A stretch of DNA of 57,262 nucleotides from Acidisphaera sp. L21 (GTDB taxonomy: Bacteria > Pseudomonadota > Alphaproteobacteria > Acetobacterales > Acetobacteraceae), in the NCBI RefSeq assembly GCF_009765685.1, contig NZ_LMUY01000065.1:1-57262 (forward strand). Direction: 5' to 3'. Shown piece after piece: positions 18,012-26,543 of this stretch (the first letter of the stretch is position 1; every line of letters begins with the position of its first letter). The notes under the pieces are model-generated. The model was not told the DNA's origin. It searched no databases and was given only the letters and a program-made list of their open reading frames with translations. A program made the translations under genes and the position numbers.

Positions 18012-19304
18012 TTACGGCAGGCTGGCTCGCAAGGCCTGTGCCGCGCCGGTGAACGCCTCGATCGCCTGGGCGATATCCACCTCGTCATGCGCGAGCGAGA
18101 TGTAGATCTTCCCGGCGCTTTTGAAGACGCCGCGTTCGCGGACCAGCGCGTTGAACCGCTTGCTGAGCACGGCGTCCGCCGCCAGGGTGCTGCGATAATC
18201 CTGCACCGGGTTGGCGGTGAACAGCGCGTCGAACATCGGCGGCTCACCAGGCACCTGCACGGCGAAGCCCGCATCGCGCAGCGCCTTCTCCAGCCCGGTG
18301 CGAATGGCGTTGCCGTTGGCGAAGATGCGTTCGTAGGCGCCGGGCTGCCGCAGCACGGCCAACGTCGCCAGCCCGGCCGCTGCGGCCACCGGATTGCCGC
18401 TGAGTGTGCCGATCTGCGGGGTGAAGCCGGCCTCGCCCACGATGGCGCGGTCGAAATGCGCCATGATGTCCGCCCGGCCGGCCACGGCGGCCAGCGGGAA
18501 GCCGCCGCCGATGACCTTGCCCATGGTGCAGAGGTCGGGCGTCACGCCGTAATAGGTCTGCCCGCCGCCATAGGCGAGCCGGAACCCGGTGACGACCTCA
18601 TCGAAGATCAGGGGGATGCCGTATTGGGCCGTAATCTCCCGCAAGCCCTGCAGGAACCCGGCGACGGGGGACACCAGGCGCTGCATCGGCTCCACGATGA
18701 CGCCGGCGAGTTCGTCGTGGTTGGCGCGGATCAGGTCCTGCACCGCCTGTAGGTCGTTATAGGGTGCAACCAGCACGTTATCCCGGGTGTTGGCGGGAAT
18801 GCCGGCCGAATCGATGCTGGCGAGCGGGAAATTGCCCGGCTTGGCCGGCCACAGGCTCATCATCGCGTAGTCGCTCATGCCGTGGTAACCGCCCTCGAAC
18901 TTCAGGATCTTGTCCCGCCGGCGGAAGGCGCGGGCCAGGCGCATGGCGTAGGAATCGGCCTCGGTCCCGGAACTGGTGTATCGGACCTGTTCGGCGCATG
19001 GCACGGCGTCGACGATCGCCTCCGCCAGGCGGATGCTGTGTTCGTTATTGGCGAAAAAGGTCGTGCCGAGCGCGATCTGTTCGTGCGCGGCGGCCGTGAC
19101 CTCTGGGTGGGCGTGGCCGACCAGCATTGGGCCGGAGCCGAGTAGCAAGTCGACATATTCGCGGCCTTCCATATCCCAGACTCGGCCTGCCTTGCCGCGC
19201 TGGATGATGGCATCGCCGTCCATATTGCCCAGCGAGCCGCCGGGCAGCACCTGCCGCGCCGTCTGCACCAAGGCCTGCCCTCGCCCATCGACCATGCCGT
19301 CCAT
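18012..19304 (-). CDS. Class-III aminotransferase, glutamate-1-semialdehyde aminomutase-like (copy 2)
   Basis: PLP-dependent enzyme of 430 residues, first gene of the minus-strand trio. Motifs are GSGPMLVGHAHPEVTAA, YTSSGTEADSYAMRLARAF, LIFDEVVTGFRLAYGGGQ, and the PLP lysine in MGKVIGGGFPLAAVAGR. The start at 19304 (MDGMVDGRGQ) has GGGGG nine bases upstream; an in-frame ATG 31 codons earlier encodes an Arg-rich stretch unlike the family. It keeps the canonical DE-VVTGFR that copy 1 has altered, so the two probably act on different substrates. Confidence 0.9.
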   Translation of the reverse strand: MDGMVDGRGQALVQTARQVLPGGSLGNMDGDAIIQRGKAGRVWDMEGREYVDLLLGSGPMLVGHAHPEVTAAAHEQIALGTTFFANNEHSIRLAEAIVDAVPCAEQVRYTSSGTEADSYAMRLARAFRRRDKILKFEGGYHGMSDYAMMSLWPAKPGNFPLASIDSAGIPANTRDNVLVAPYNDLQAVQDLIRANHDELAGVIVEPMQRLVSPVAGFLQGLREITAQYGIPLIFDEVVTGFRLAYGGGQTYYGVTPDLCTMGKVIGGGFPLAAVAGRADIMAHFDRAIVGEAGFTPQIGTLSGNPVAAAAGLATLAVLRQPGAYERIFANGNAIRTGLEKALRDAGFAVQVPGEPPMFDALFTANPVQDYRSTLAADAVLSKRFNALVRERGVFKSAGKIYISLAHDEVDIAQAIEAFTGAAQALRASLP

Positions 19305-19396
19305 CACCAACCCCCTCGAACACTCGGCGCGGAGCCTCCGTGAGAAAGCCGGGCGCGTCCAGTCTTGGTGTGAGCCCGTAACTGGGTTCACGTCCA

Positions 19397-19492
19397 TTTA
19401 TACAATTAACGAAGTTATCACGTGAGAAATGAGTTTAAAATAAGACATTAATAACAACTACAGGTTGCAATGTCTCTTTGATTTGGTATGTA
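19397..19492. promoter_or_regulatory. AT-rich divergent control region with palindrome TCACGTGA and candidate promoters
   Basis: The 238-base gap between the aminotransferase (minus) and an orphan gene (plus) is markedly AT-rich for this window. On the plus strand TTGCAA (19465-19470) and TATGTA (19487-19492) are 16 bases apart. On the minus strand TATAAA (19402-19397) is a good -10. An 8-base palindrome TCACGTGA (19418-19425) sits where the minus -35 would lie and could be an operator. Confidence 0.4.
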
Positions 19493-19542
19493 CACTGTCA
19501 GGCCAGGGCGTTCAGGTGTGGGCGTCTGCCGGGGGATCGGTG

Positions 19543-20034
19543 ATGAAGTATGTCGCTCCGTTGGATATGCTGAAGGACCGTCTGGACATTTCGACCGTCG
19601 ATGGGCAGGTGCGGGTGAGTCTATCCTACGATGGTTTCCTCAACCTGATCCAACTCATCATTTCCGACGATCGTTTGCCGGAAAGCCCCTATATACAACG
19701 TCCTACCAACGAGGTGGCGCCGGTAGCGGCGGGTCAGGGCACGGGGCGGGGCGGCTACTTCGCCGGCCGGTCATCGACCCAGAACGAAGACGAGAATTGG
19801 TACATTCAACGCGTCGCCGGCGGCGGCGAGGGCGGCATTCCAGGGGGACGCCGCGATGCTGGCATCCGAGAACGCGTGGCGAATATTCAGCAGGTCGCAG
19901 AAACGTGGCAACAACAACTATCGGTTGTAAAGACTTTGATGGAGGTGTTGCGGACCGCAACTCCACCCGAGGAACCAGCCGCTGCAAATGGTGAGCAGCC
20001 TTACGACCCGTATGAGGTCCAGTCGCTCAGTTAA
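19543..20034 (+). CDS. Orphan protein of unknown function
   Basis: A 163-residue protein starting MKYVAPLDMLKDRLD, with a GGGGGATCGG ribosome site before the ATG. No signal peptide or membrane segment. Residues about 1-50 look ordered (hydrophobic alternation FLNLIQLIISDD), about 55-100 are Gly-rich and low in hydrophobics, and about 100-140 could be a helix (RERVANIQQVAETWQQQLSVVKTLMEVL). I do not recognise a family. Codon and base use look less GC-rich than the neighbours, and it has its own promoter-like region, so transfer is possible. Its TAA overlaps the hpnN stop on the other strand (TTAA). Confidence 0.6.
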   Translation: MKYVAPLDMLKDRLDISTVDGQVRVSLSYDGFLNLIQLIISDDRLPESPYIQRPTNEVAPVAAGQGTGRGGYFAGRSSTQNEDENWYIQRVAGGGEGGIPGGRRDAGIRERVANIQQVAETWQQQLSVVKTLMEVLRTATPPEEPAAANGEQPYDPYEVQSLS

Positions 20035-22622
20035 GCTGGCCGACCCGCCGGGGTGGCGTGCGTCGCGACCGCGAGCAGGGCTGGCAGAAACACCATCGTC
20101 GTGATGACCGTTGACCCTAGGCTCAGCAGCAACAGCAATCCCATGCTGGCGGTGCCCGGGTGATACGAGAGCGCCAGTGAGCCGAAAGCTGTTGCGGTGG
20201 TGAGCGCGGAGAATATCACCGCCCGCGCCGTTGCGGAGCCGAGCGGGTTGGTCTGGCCCGCGCGCCAGTTCATCACGAAGTAGATGTTGAACGACACGCC
20301 GACGCCCAGCAGCAGCGGCAGCGCGATGATGTTGGCGAAGTTCAGCGCCAGCGGAACGGCGACGGATGCCACCACCGTTAGCAACGATGACAGCAGCAAC
20401 GGTGTGAGTACTAGCAGTACATCCTTCACTCGACGCAGCACGATCGTCAGCAGCACGGTGATGGCAACGACCGCGCTGATCGCGGCGATGCGAAAGGCAG
20501 ACACCACTGTGTCGGCACTGCTGATGATCGTTACCGCCGACCCGGCGCTGTTCGGTGCCACCGTTTGCACCTCTGCCACGAAGCGATGCAGCGCGGCGTT
20601 CCCCCGGATCCTGGCCTTCGGCGTAACCTGCAGCCGCGGCCGCCCATCCGGGGCGATCCAATCGGCCCGGATGGACGCCGGTACGTCTGCCTCCGTCACC
20701 GGTTTGGCCGCCAGCGCATTGCGCAACCGGTCGAGCTGCAGCGGCAGGAAGCGGGTGATGGCGGTGTTGGCAGCCAACAGCGCCGGGTCGGGCACGGCGG
20801 CGAGCTTCACCAGGTCGGCGGTGATGGCGATCAGCGGATCGCCCGGGGACAGGCGCGGCAGCACGGATGTCAGCCGGTTAGCAGTGTTGCGGATCGCGTC
20901 GCGAATGGCGCTGGCCGTAACTGGCTGCGTTGGCGCGGACGGCGCCAGGGTGATGGCGAGCACGCTCGCCGCATCCTCGATCAGCGGGAGTTTCTCGGCC
21001 TGATCCTCCGGCACGAAACTGCGCAACCAGGTGACGCTGTCCACCGTGTCCAGGGCGTTCAGCCGCTTGGCGAGCGCGGCGGCGGCGTCCATGCTCGGGG
21101 CCAGCATTTCCATCGTGTAGGGGCTGGTTACCGGGTCGTCCATCAGGTCGCCCAGCGTCCGCATCGCCTCGGTATTCGGGTTCTTGGTGTGCAACGGATC
21201 GCTGTCGAAGGCCAAATGGGGCAGCAGGGCCAGGCCCAGCACACCCAGCGCGGCGAACATCGCCACGATCGGCCAGCGCAGCCGCCGGGCTACCGAATCC
21301 AAAGGGCGCAGCACGCGCAGCCCTGTTTCCGCGGCGCCGCTGGCCGGGCGGAATATCGAAAGCAGGGCGGGCAGCGCGGTCATGGTGCAGGCGAACGCGA
21401 TCAGCATTCCGCCACCCGCGATCAGCCCCAACTGCGCGACGCCGGTGAAGGAGGTGGGGGTGAAAGCCAGGAACCCGGCAGCCGTCGCCAGCGACGCCAC
21501 CAGGATCTGCCCGCCTGCACGGCGCCCAGTCGCGCCCAGCGCTCCAACCAGGGAACCGGCATGCAACTGCGCCTCCCGCAAGCGGACGCTGAATTGGATG
21601 GCGAAATCGACGGCGATGCCGATGAACAGGATGGCAAAGGCGACCGACACCAGGTTCAGCGTGCCGACGGCCAGCGCCGCGAACGCGCCCGTCAGCAACA
21701 GCCCCAGGAACAGCGTCAAGAGGATCGGCACCACCACGCGCCAGGTGCGGACGGCCGCGAACAGCCACACCGCGACCAGCACGGCGCTGCCGATCAGGCC
21801 GGACACAGCGCCCTGGGCGACGGTCGAAAACTCTTCGTCATCCAGCGCGACGGAGCCGGTTAGCCGCACCCGGGCGGTGCCGTCGCGGACGAATTCCAGC
21901 TTCGCCGCGGCCTCGCGCAGCGCTTGGCTGGCGGACTCCCCCGGTTCCAGCGCGCCGAAATCCAGCAATGGCTTGGCCAGCACGAAATGGAAGCGCCCGG
22001 CCAGGTCCGCCACCGGGCCTGCCAGCAGCCGCTCCCACGAAACGGGGGTCGGCTTGCCGCTGGCGGCGGCATCCAGCGCGGTGTGGAACCCGCGCAGCGC
22101 CGGCTGGAACGGCGTCAGGTTCGCCTGCCCGACCTCCACCCCTTGCGCGATCAGCGACAATGCGCTGGCCAGGCCGCGCAGGCTGGGGTCGGCGGCGAGT
22201 TGGCCGAGGAAGGGTTGTGCGTCGATCGTCTGGTCCAGCACCGCGCCAAGCTGCTTGGTGTCCAGGAACAGGAACGCGTTGCGCTCCAGATACGGGGACG
22301 CATCCGGCTGCGACACGGCCGAGAAATGGGTTTTATCGGCGGCCAGGGCGGCGGCCAGGTCGCGCGCCGTTGCCTCCGCTTCCTCCGGGATCGCGCTGTC
22401 GACGACGGCGACCAGCAGGTCCTCGTTCTGCGGAAAGGCGTGCTGCAATTCGGCGCCGCGCTGCTTCCACGGCAGGTTGGCGTCGAACAGCAGGCCGGTA
22501 TCGGTGGTGACGCCCAGCCGCGATTGGATCGCCCAGGCGCCGCCCAACGCAACCAGGATCGCCAACCCCACGACCAGCAGCGCACGCCGCGCGCACGCGG
22601 CGACCAGCGCCGACAGGAACAC
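20031..22622 (-). CDS. hpnN: HpnN-like RND/MMPL lipid transporter
   Basis: Inner-membrane transporter of the RND superfamily, 863 residues, about 12 membrane segments in two halves with two large periplasmic domains. N-terminal RLGVTTDTGLLFDANLPWKQRGAELQHAFPQNEDLLVAVVD is typical of HpnN, and both sterol-sensing-like membrane blocks are present (VAFAILFIGIAVDFAIQFSVRL and FANIIALPLLLGVGVSFNIYFVMNW). In other bacteria HpnN carries hopanoids to the outer membrane. Here it is the last gene of a three-gene unit with a phosphatidyltransferase and an HpnL-like protein, beside AEP biosynthesis genes, so its cargo may be a phosphonolipid. That is inference. It starts 6 bases after the upstream stop. 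Confidence 0.88.
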   Translation of the reverse strand: MFLSALVAACARRALLVVGLAILVALGGAWAIQSRLGVTTDTGLLFDANLPWKQRGAELQHAFPQNEDLLVAVVDSAIPEEAEATARDLAAALAADKTHFSAVSQPDASPYLERNAFLFLDTKQLGAVLDQTIDAQPFLGQLAADPSLRGLASALSLIAQGVEVGQANLTPFQPALRGFHTALDAAASGKPTPVSWERLLAGPVADLAGRFHFVLAKPLLDFGALEPGESASQALREAAAKLEFVRDGTARVRLTGSVALDDEEFSTVAQGAVSGLIGSAVLVAVWLFAAVRTWRVVVPILLTLFLGLLLTGAFAALAVGTLNLVSVAFAILFIGIAVDFAIQFSVRLREAQLHAGSLVGALGATGRRAGGQILVASLATAAGFLAFTPTSFTGVAQLGLIAGGGMLIAFACTMTALPALLSIFRPASGAAETGLRVLRPLDSVARRLRWPIVAMFAALGVLGLALLPHLAFDSDPLHTKNPNTEAMRTLGDLMDDPVTSPYTMEMLAPSMDAAAALAKRLNALDTVDSVTWLRSFVPEDQAEKLPLIEDAASVLAITLAPSAPTQPVTASAIRDAIRNTANRLTSVLPRLSPGDPLIAITADLVKLAAVPDPALLAANTAITRFLPLQLDRLRNALAAKPVTEADVPASIRADWIAPDGRPRLQVTPKARIRGNAALHRFVAEVQTVAPNSAGSAVTIISSADTVVSAFRIAAISAVVAITVLLTIVLRRVKDVLLVLTPLLLSSLLTVVASVAVPLALNFANIIALPLLLGVGVSFNIYFVMNWRAGQTNPLGSATARAVIFSALTTATAFGSLALSYHPGTASMGLLLLLSLGSTVITTMVFLPALLAVATHATPAGRPA

Positions 22623-22628
22623 GCGGGG

Positions 22629-23237
22629 TTAGACCTGTGCCGGGGTGCGGATCAGCCGCATCAGGCGCAGCCCGGTCAGCAGCATGATGGCGGTAGCGCC
22701 CGCGGCCGCCCCAATCACAATCGGCCCCAGCCAGCCCAGCCACGCCAGCGGTCCCATCAGATACAATGCGTCGTCCGGGTCGAAGCCCCACTTGCCGCTG
22801 TAGGCGCGTGTATCCGGTGGGCTGCGCAATTCCAGCCATTCCGAGAACAGGCCGCACAGGAACAGCGACGCCCCCGCCAGCAGCCCCAACGGCATGGCCC
22901 AATGGCCCAACCAGCCACCGCGCAGGCCGATTCCGGCGGCGATGAAGAACAGAGCGTTGATGATGTTATCGACCCAATAATCGAAGATGTGCCCAGCCTT
23001 GCTTCCCAGATTGCCCATCCGCGCCAACTCGCCATCCGCACGGTCCAGAAAGGCGGAGACCAGCCACATCCCGCCGCCCCACCAATCTGCCTGGCGGCTG
23101 CCGATGGCGAAGCACGCGCAGGCCGCCAGGCCGGACAGCAGGCGCAGCGCCGTCAGATGGTTCGGCCGGATCCAGGTGCCGATCATCGGCCGCACCAGCG
23201 GGCGGGCGGCCAGATGGGTCCACGAACCGCCGCTCAT
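22629..23237 (-). CDS. CDP-alcohol phosphatidyltransferase family protein
   Basis: Integral membrane enzyme that transfers a phosphoryl group from a CDP- or CMP-activated compound to an alcohol, 202 residues. The active-site motif is complete: D65, D68-G69, A72-R73, G82, D86 and D90, matching DG-x2-AR-x8-G-x3-D-x3-D. About five or six hydrophobic segments. The ATG overlaps the stop of the HpnL-like gene (ATGA). Next to AEP and cytidylyltransferase genes, the natural proposal is transfer of CMP-activated aminoethylphosphonate to diacylglycerol or another lipid alcohol. Alternative: an ordinary phospholipid synthase. Confidence 0.9.
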   Translation of the reverse strand: MSGGSWTHLAARPLVRPMIGTWIRPNHLTALRLLSGLAACACFAIGSRQADWWGGGMWLVSAFLDRADGELARMGNLGSKAGHIFDYWVDNIINALFFIAAGIGLRGGWLGHWAMPLGLLAGASLFLCGLFSEWLELRSPPDTRAYSGKWGFDPDDALYLMGPLAWLGWLGPIVIGAAAGATAIMLLTGLRLMRLIRTPAQV

Positions 23238-24226
23238 GGCAAGGCGCCCTCCATCGTGGGTTCGGTGGGCCGGCGGGACTCCATCCACTGCCAGGCGACC
23301 AGCCCCGGCACGCCCAGCACGACTTCCCGCAGCCGCTTCATCAGCGAGAGGGCGATCGCTACCTCGGGTGACAGGCCGAATAGCTGACAGACCACGATAT
23401 ACCCACCTTCCTGAACCCCGAGCGCGCCGGGCACGGCGAAACCGACCGCCTTCAATGCCTGGCCAAGGCTTTCGATCACCAGTCCAGGGCCGATGCCCAC
23501 ATCGTGCCCCAGGAAGTGCAGCGCAAGGCATACTTCCACCCCGCCCAGCAGCCACGAGATGCTGTGCCACAAACAGGCCAGTGCGACGCGGGTCGGCGCG
23601 CGGTAACAGGCGATCAGCGCCGCGTGCAGCCCCTTCACGTTCGTGGTGCCGGACCAGCCGATCTTTTCGCCCAGCCACATCAGCCCCTTCTCGAACGCCA
23701 TGGCCAACCCCAGCCATTGCGCGCCCAGGAACCCGGCCGCCACCAGCACCGCTACGATGATGCCGCCGGTAACATACGTGGCGATGCCGCTATCGCCGAC
23801 CGTGTGCAGCAACAGGTAGAGGCCCAACAGGGTGAAGACGATCTGCGTCACCATCTCCATCGTCAGATCCGCGATGGAGCCGGCGATGGCGTTGGCCAGC
23901 GGCAGCCCACGCCGGCCCAACAGGCGGGAAGCGACAAACTCGCCACCGATCTGCGCCACGGGCAGCAGATTATTCACGCCCTCCCGAATCCAGCGCAGCA
24001 TCAGATAGGTGCGCAGGCGGGGGCGCGGTGCGGCCGGCCCGGCGATCACGAACCAGGCGCCGGCGGAAAACAGCATCTGGATCAGGTGGAACGCAATGAC
24101 CGCGGAAATGCCGAACCAGCCGGCGTTGCGCAGCAGGTCCAGGATGCGGCCGACGCCGTAGCTTTCCAGCAGCCAGGCGGCGAGGGCCAGGCCGGCCAGC
24201 CCGCCGATGATCGCACCGAGTTTCAT
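23234..24226 (-). CDS. LPG-synthase-TM / HpnL-like integral membrane protein (UPF0104)
   Basis: A 330-residue membrane protein with about eight hydrophobic segments. The family hallmarks are present: REGVNNLLPVAQIGGEFVASRLL and AVPGALGVQEGGYIVVCQLFGLS. Proteins of this fold include HpnL and the flippase half of MprF, so lipid translocation is a fair guess. The ATG at 24226 follows GGGGATTGC; a GTG at 24271 is the alternative. It leads the minus-strand unit HpnL-like, phosphatidyltransferase, HpnN, and is divergent from phnW with 62 bases between them. Confidence 0.85.
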   Translation of the reverse strand: MKLGAIIGGLAGLALAAWLLESYGVGRILDLLRNAGWFGISAVIAFHLIQMLFSAGAWFVIAGPAAPRPRLRTYLMLRWIREGVNNLLPVAQIGGEFVASRLLGRRGLPLANAIAGSIADLTMEMVTQIVFTLLGLYLLLHTVGDSGIATYVTGGIIVAVLVAAGFLGAQWLGLAMAFEKGLMWLGEKIGWSGTTNVKGLHAALIACYRAPTRVALACLWHSISWLLGGVEVCLALHFLGHDVGIGPGLVIESLGQALKAVGFAVPGALGVQEGGYIVVCQLFGLSPEVAIALSLMKRLREVVLGVPGLVAWQWMESRRPTEPTMEGALP

Positions 24227-24288
24227 CCGCAATCCCCAATCAAGCCGCCTGAATAGCGTCCGCGTTTGCACTGCGCTAGGACAATGCC

Positions 24289-25413
24289 ATGCAACCGATC
24301 CTGCCGACGCCCCTGCTGCTTCTTACGCCGGGTCCCCTGACCACCTCCGATGCCACCCGTGCCGCGCTGGCGCGGGATTGGGGCTCGCGCGAGACCGACT
24401 TCATCGCGATGAGCGAGGGCGTGCGCGCTCGGCTGGTCGCCCTGGCCGGTGTGGCCGACACGCATGTCGCGGTGCCATTGCCCGGCAGCGGCACCCATGC
24501 GGTGGAAGCGGTGGTGCAAACCCTGGTGCCGCGCGACGGCAAGCTGCTGGTGCTGGTGAACGGCGCCTACGGGCATCGTATGGTCGCCATGGCCCGCCGC
24601 CTCGGCCGGCAAGTCGCGCTGCTGGAGGCGCCGGAGGACCAGCCGATCGCCCCCGCCGCCGTCGCCGCCGCCCTGTCCGCCGACCCGGCAGTCACCGACG
24701 TCGCCCTGGTGCACTGCGAGACCACCAGCGGCCTGCTGAACCCGCTGGAGGCAGTTGCCGCCGTGGTGCAAGCCGCCAACCGCCGCTTCATAATCGATGC
24801 CATGAGTTCGTTCGGCGCGATCCCGATCGACGGCGCCGCGCTGCAATTCAGCGCGTTGGTCGGGTCCGCCAATAAGGGATTGGAGGGCGTGCCCGGCCTG
24901 TCCTACGCCATCGCGGAGAAGACGCATTTGGCGGCATCCGCCGGCAATGCCAGCAGCGTCAGCCTGGATCTGCACGACCAATGGCGCGGCTTCGAGTCGA
25001 ACCGCCAATGGCGCTTCACCCCGCCGGTTCAGGTGGTGGCCGCATTGGCCGCGGCATTGGACCAGTTGGCGGCCGAGGGCGGGATCGCCGCCCGCCACGC
25101 ACGCTACAGCCGCAATTGCGACGTGTTGCTGGACGGGATGCAAGCGCTCGGCTTCGTCTTGTTCCTGCCGCGTGCACTGCAAGCGCCCGTGATCACCACC
25201 TGGCACATCCCGCCGGGTGGCTGGTTCCAGTTCGACCAATTCTACGAATTCCTGCATCAGCGCGGCGTCATCATCTACCCTGGCAAGCTGACGGCGCAGC
25301 CCAGCTTCCGCATCGGCTGCATCGGCGCGATCGGGCCGGATGATCTGGCACGCGCGATGGCCGAGATCGGCGCCTTTGTGCGCGCCTACGACCCGGCGCG
25401 CTCCGCCGCCTGA
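24289..25413 (+). CDS. phnW: 2-aminoethylphosphonate:pyruvate aminotransferase
   Basis: PLP enzyme interconverting phosphonoacetaldehyde plus alanine with 2-aminoethylphosphonate plus pyruvate, 374 residues. Start LLLTPGPLTTS, aspartate D170 in IIDAMSSFGAIPID, and PLP lysine K196 in SANKGLEGVPG are characteristic of PhnW. In degradation it runs away from AEP and is paired with PhnX. Here the neighbours are the PEP mutase and decarboxylase that supply phosphonoacetaldehyde, so it should make AEP. The last 28 bases overlap the end of the convergent decarboxylase gene. Confidence 0.93.
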   Translation: MQPILPTPLLLLTPGPLTTSDATRAALARDWGSRETDFIAMSEGVRARLVALAGVADTHVAVPLPGSGTHAVEAVVQTLVPRDGKLLVLVNGAYGHRMVAMARRLGRQVALLEAPEDQPIAPAAVAAALSADPAVTDVALVHCETTSGLLNPLEAVAAVVQAANRRFIIDAMSSFGAIPIDGAALQFSALVGSANKGLEGVPGLSYAIAEKTHLAASAGNASSVSLDLHDQWRGFESNRQWRFTPPVQVVAALAAALDQLAAEGGIAARHARYSRNCDVLLDGMQALGFVLFLPRALQAPVITTWHIPPGGWFQFDQFYEFLHQRGVIIYPGKLTAQPSFRIGCIGAIGPDDLARAMAEIGAFVRAYDPARSAA

Positions 25414-26543
25414 CGCAGGAAGCTGCGGAAGCGTTGCGCTACCTCGTGCGGGGCGATGGTGGGGCGGCCAAGCTTCTCCAGCGAGCCTGGGCGGATGCGG
25501 ACATGCACCAGGCACGGCCCTGTTGTGGACAGCGCGTGGCTGAACGCGGCGGCAAAACCCTCGACGCTGTCGCAGACGAAGGCATGGGCGTAGCCGCACG
25601 CCAGCGCCACCCCGGCGAAATCCACGACTGGTGACACGGTGGCCTGGCCGCCCGTGGAATCGTGCACGCCGTTATCCAGGATCACATGCAGCAGCCCAGC
25701 CGGCTGGTAGGCGCCGATCGTGGCCAGGCTGCCCAGCTTCATCAGCGCCGCGCCGTCTCCGTCCAGCACGATGGTGCGTCGCCCGGTGGTGAGTGCGACA
25801 CCCAGCCCCATCGGGCTTGCGCATCCCATGGAGCCCACCTGGTACAGATGCTGCTCTCGGTCGGCGAGGGTGAACAACTCTCGTCCGGCCTTCCCCGTGG
25901 TGACGATGATCGGCGCATCGCCGGGCACATTGGCTAGCACGCGCTCCAGGATCGCCAGCCGGGTGGGGCGGTCGCCATGGGATTGCACGTCGGTGCGTTG
26001 TCCCGGTGCAGGTGGCGGGCGAACGGCCTGGTCGAGGCTCTCCTCCGCCAGGCTGTCCTTCTCCATTACCAATGCATAGGGCAGGCCGGTTGCGTTCATG
26101 CTGGCGCGCGCCTGCTCCAGCGCGGGCGCCAGCGCATCCGCTGTTGTCGGGAACGGAGCGTTCGGCACCTCGATCACGTCCAACAGGCGTTGCGTGATCT
26201 GCCCCATCAGCACGTGCTGCGGCTCGTCCTTCAGCCCGGGCTGGCCTCGCCACGTGACGATCAGCAGCGTCGGGATGCGGAATGGATAGTTCAGCGATGT
26301 CAGTGGGTTGACCGCATTCCCCAGGCCCGAGTTCTGGCACATCATGGCCGTCCCTCGGCCGGCAAGCCAGGCCCCGGCGGCGATCGCCACCGCCTCCCCC
26401 TCGCTGGCCGCGCCGACATAGTTCAGCGAACGGTCGCTGAGCGTGCGGTTGATCAACGGGGTGAGAAAGCTGCAGGGCACGCCGGTAAAGAAGCCGATAC
26501 CAGCCTGACCGGCCGCCGCGATGAACGATGCCGCCGGGATCAT
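25386..26543 (-). CDS. aepY: Phosphonopyruvate decarboxylase
   Basis: Thiamine-diphosphate enzyme converting phosphonopyruvate to phosphonoacetaldehyde, the irreversible step that pulls PEP mutase forward; 385 residues. The N-terminal part has FFTGVPCSFLTPLIN and ASEGEAVAIAAGAWLAG with the catalytic Glu. The C-terminal part has the thiamine motif GDGAALMKLGSLATIG to LDNG, followed by HDSTGGQATVSP, typical of this family. The start at 26543 overlaps the PEP mutase stop by one base (TGATG). It is coupled to aepX, as expected for partners in one pathway. Confidence 0.95.
   Translation of the reverse strand: MIPAASFIAAAGQAGIGFFTGVPCSFLTPLINRTLSDRSLNYVGAASEGEAVAIAAGAWLAGRGTAMMCQNSGLGNAVNPLTSLNYPFRIPTLLIVTWRGQPGLKDEPQHVLMGQITQRLLDVIEVPNAPFPTTADALAPALEQARASMNATGLPYALVMEKDSLAEESLDQAVRPPPAPGQRTDVQSHGDRPTRLAILERVLANVPGDAPIIVTTGKAGRELFTLADREQHLYQVGSMGCASPMGLGVALTTGRRTIVLDGDGAALMKLGSLATIGAYQPAGLLHVILDNGVHDSTGGQATVSPVVDFAGVALACGYAHAFVCDSVEGFAAAFSHALSTTGPCLVHVRIRPGSLEKLGRPTIAPHEVAQRFRSFLRQAAERAGS

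Noticed and set aside
15688-19304. Haem-pathway glutamate-1-semialdehyde aminomutase (hemL)
   Set aside because: There are two copies in a catabolic-looking operon with a dehydrogenase, and alphaproteobacteria normally use the ALA synthase route.
20565-22632. Open frames of 432 and 482 codons on the plus strand
   Set aside because: Antisense to hpnN; compositions are Gln/Arg or Ser/Arg-rich, typical of GC-rich shadow frames.
24227-24271. GTG start at 24271 for the HpnL-like gene
   Set aside because: The ATG at 24226 has a GGGGA ribosome site and starts with a membrane segment; the extension is polar and would overlap the phnW promoter area.
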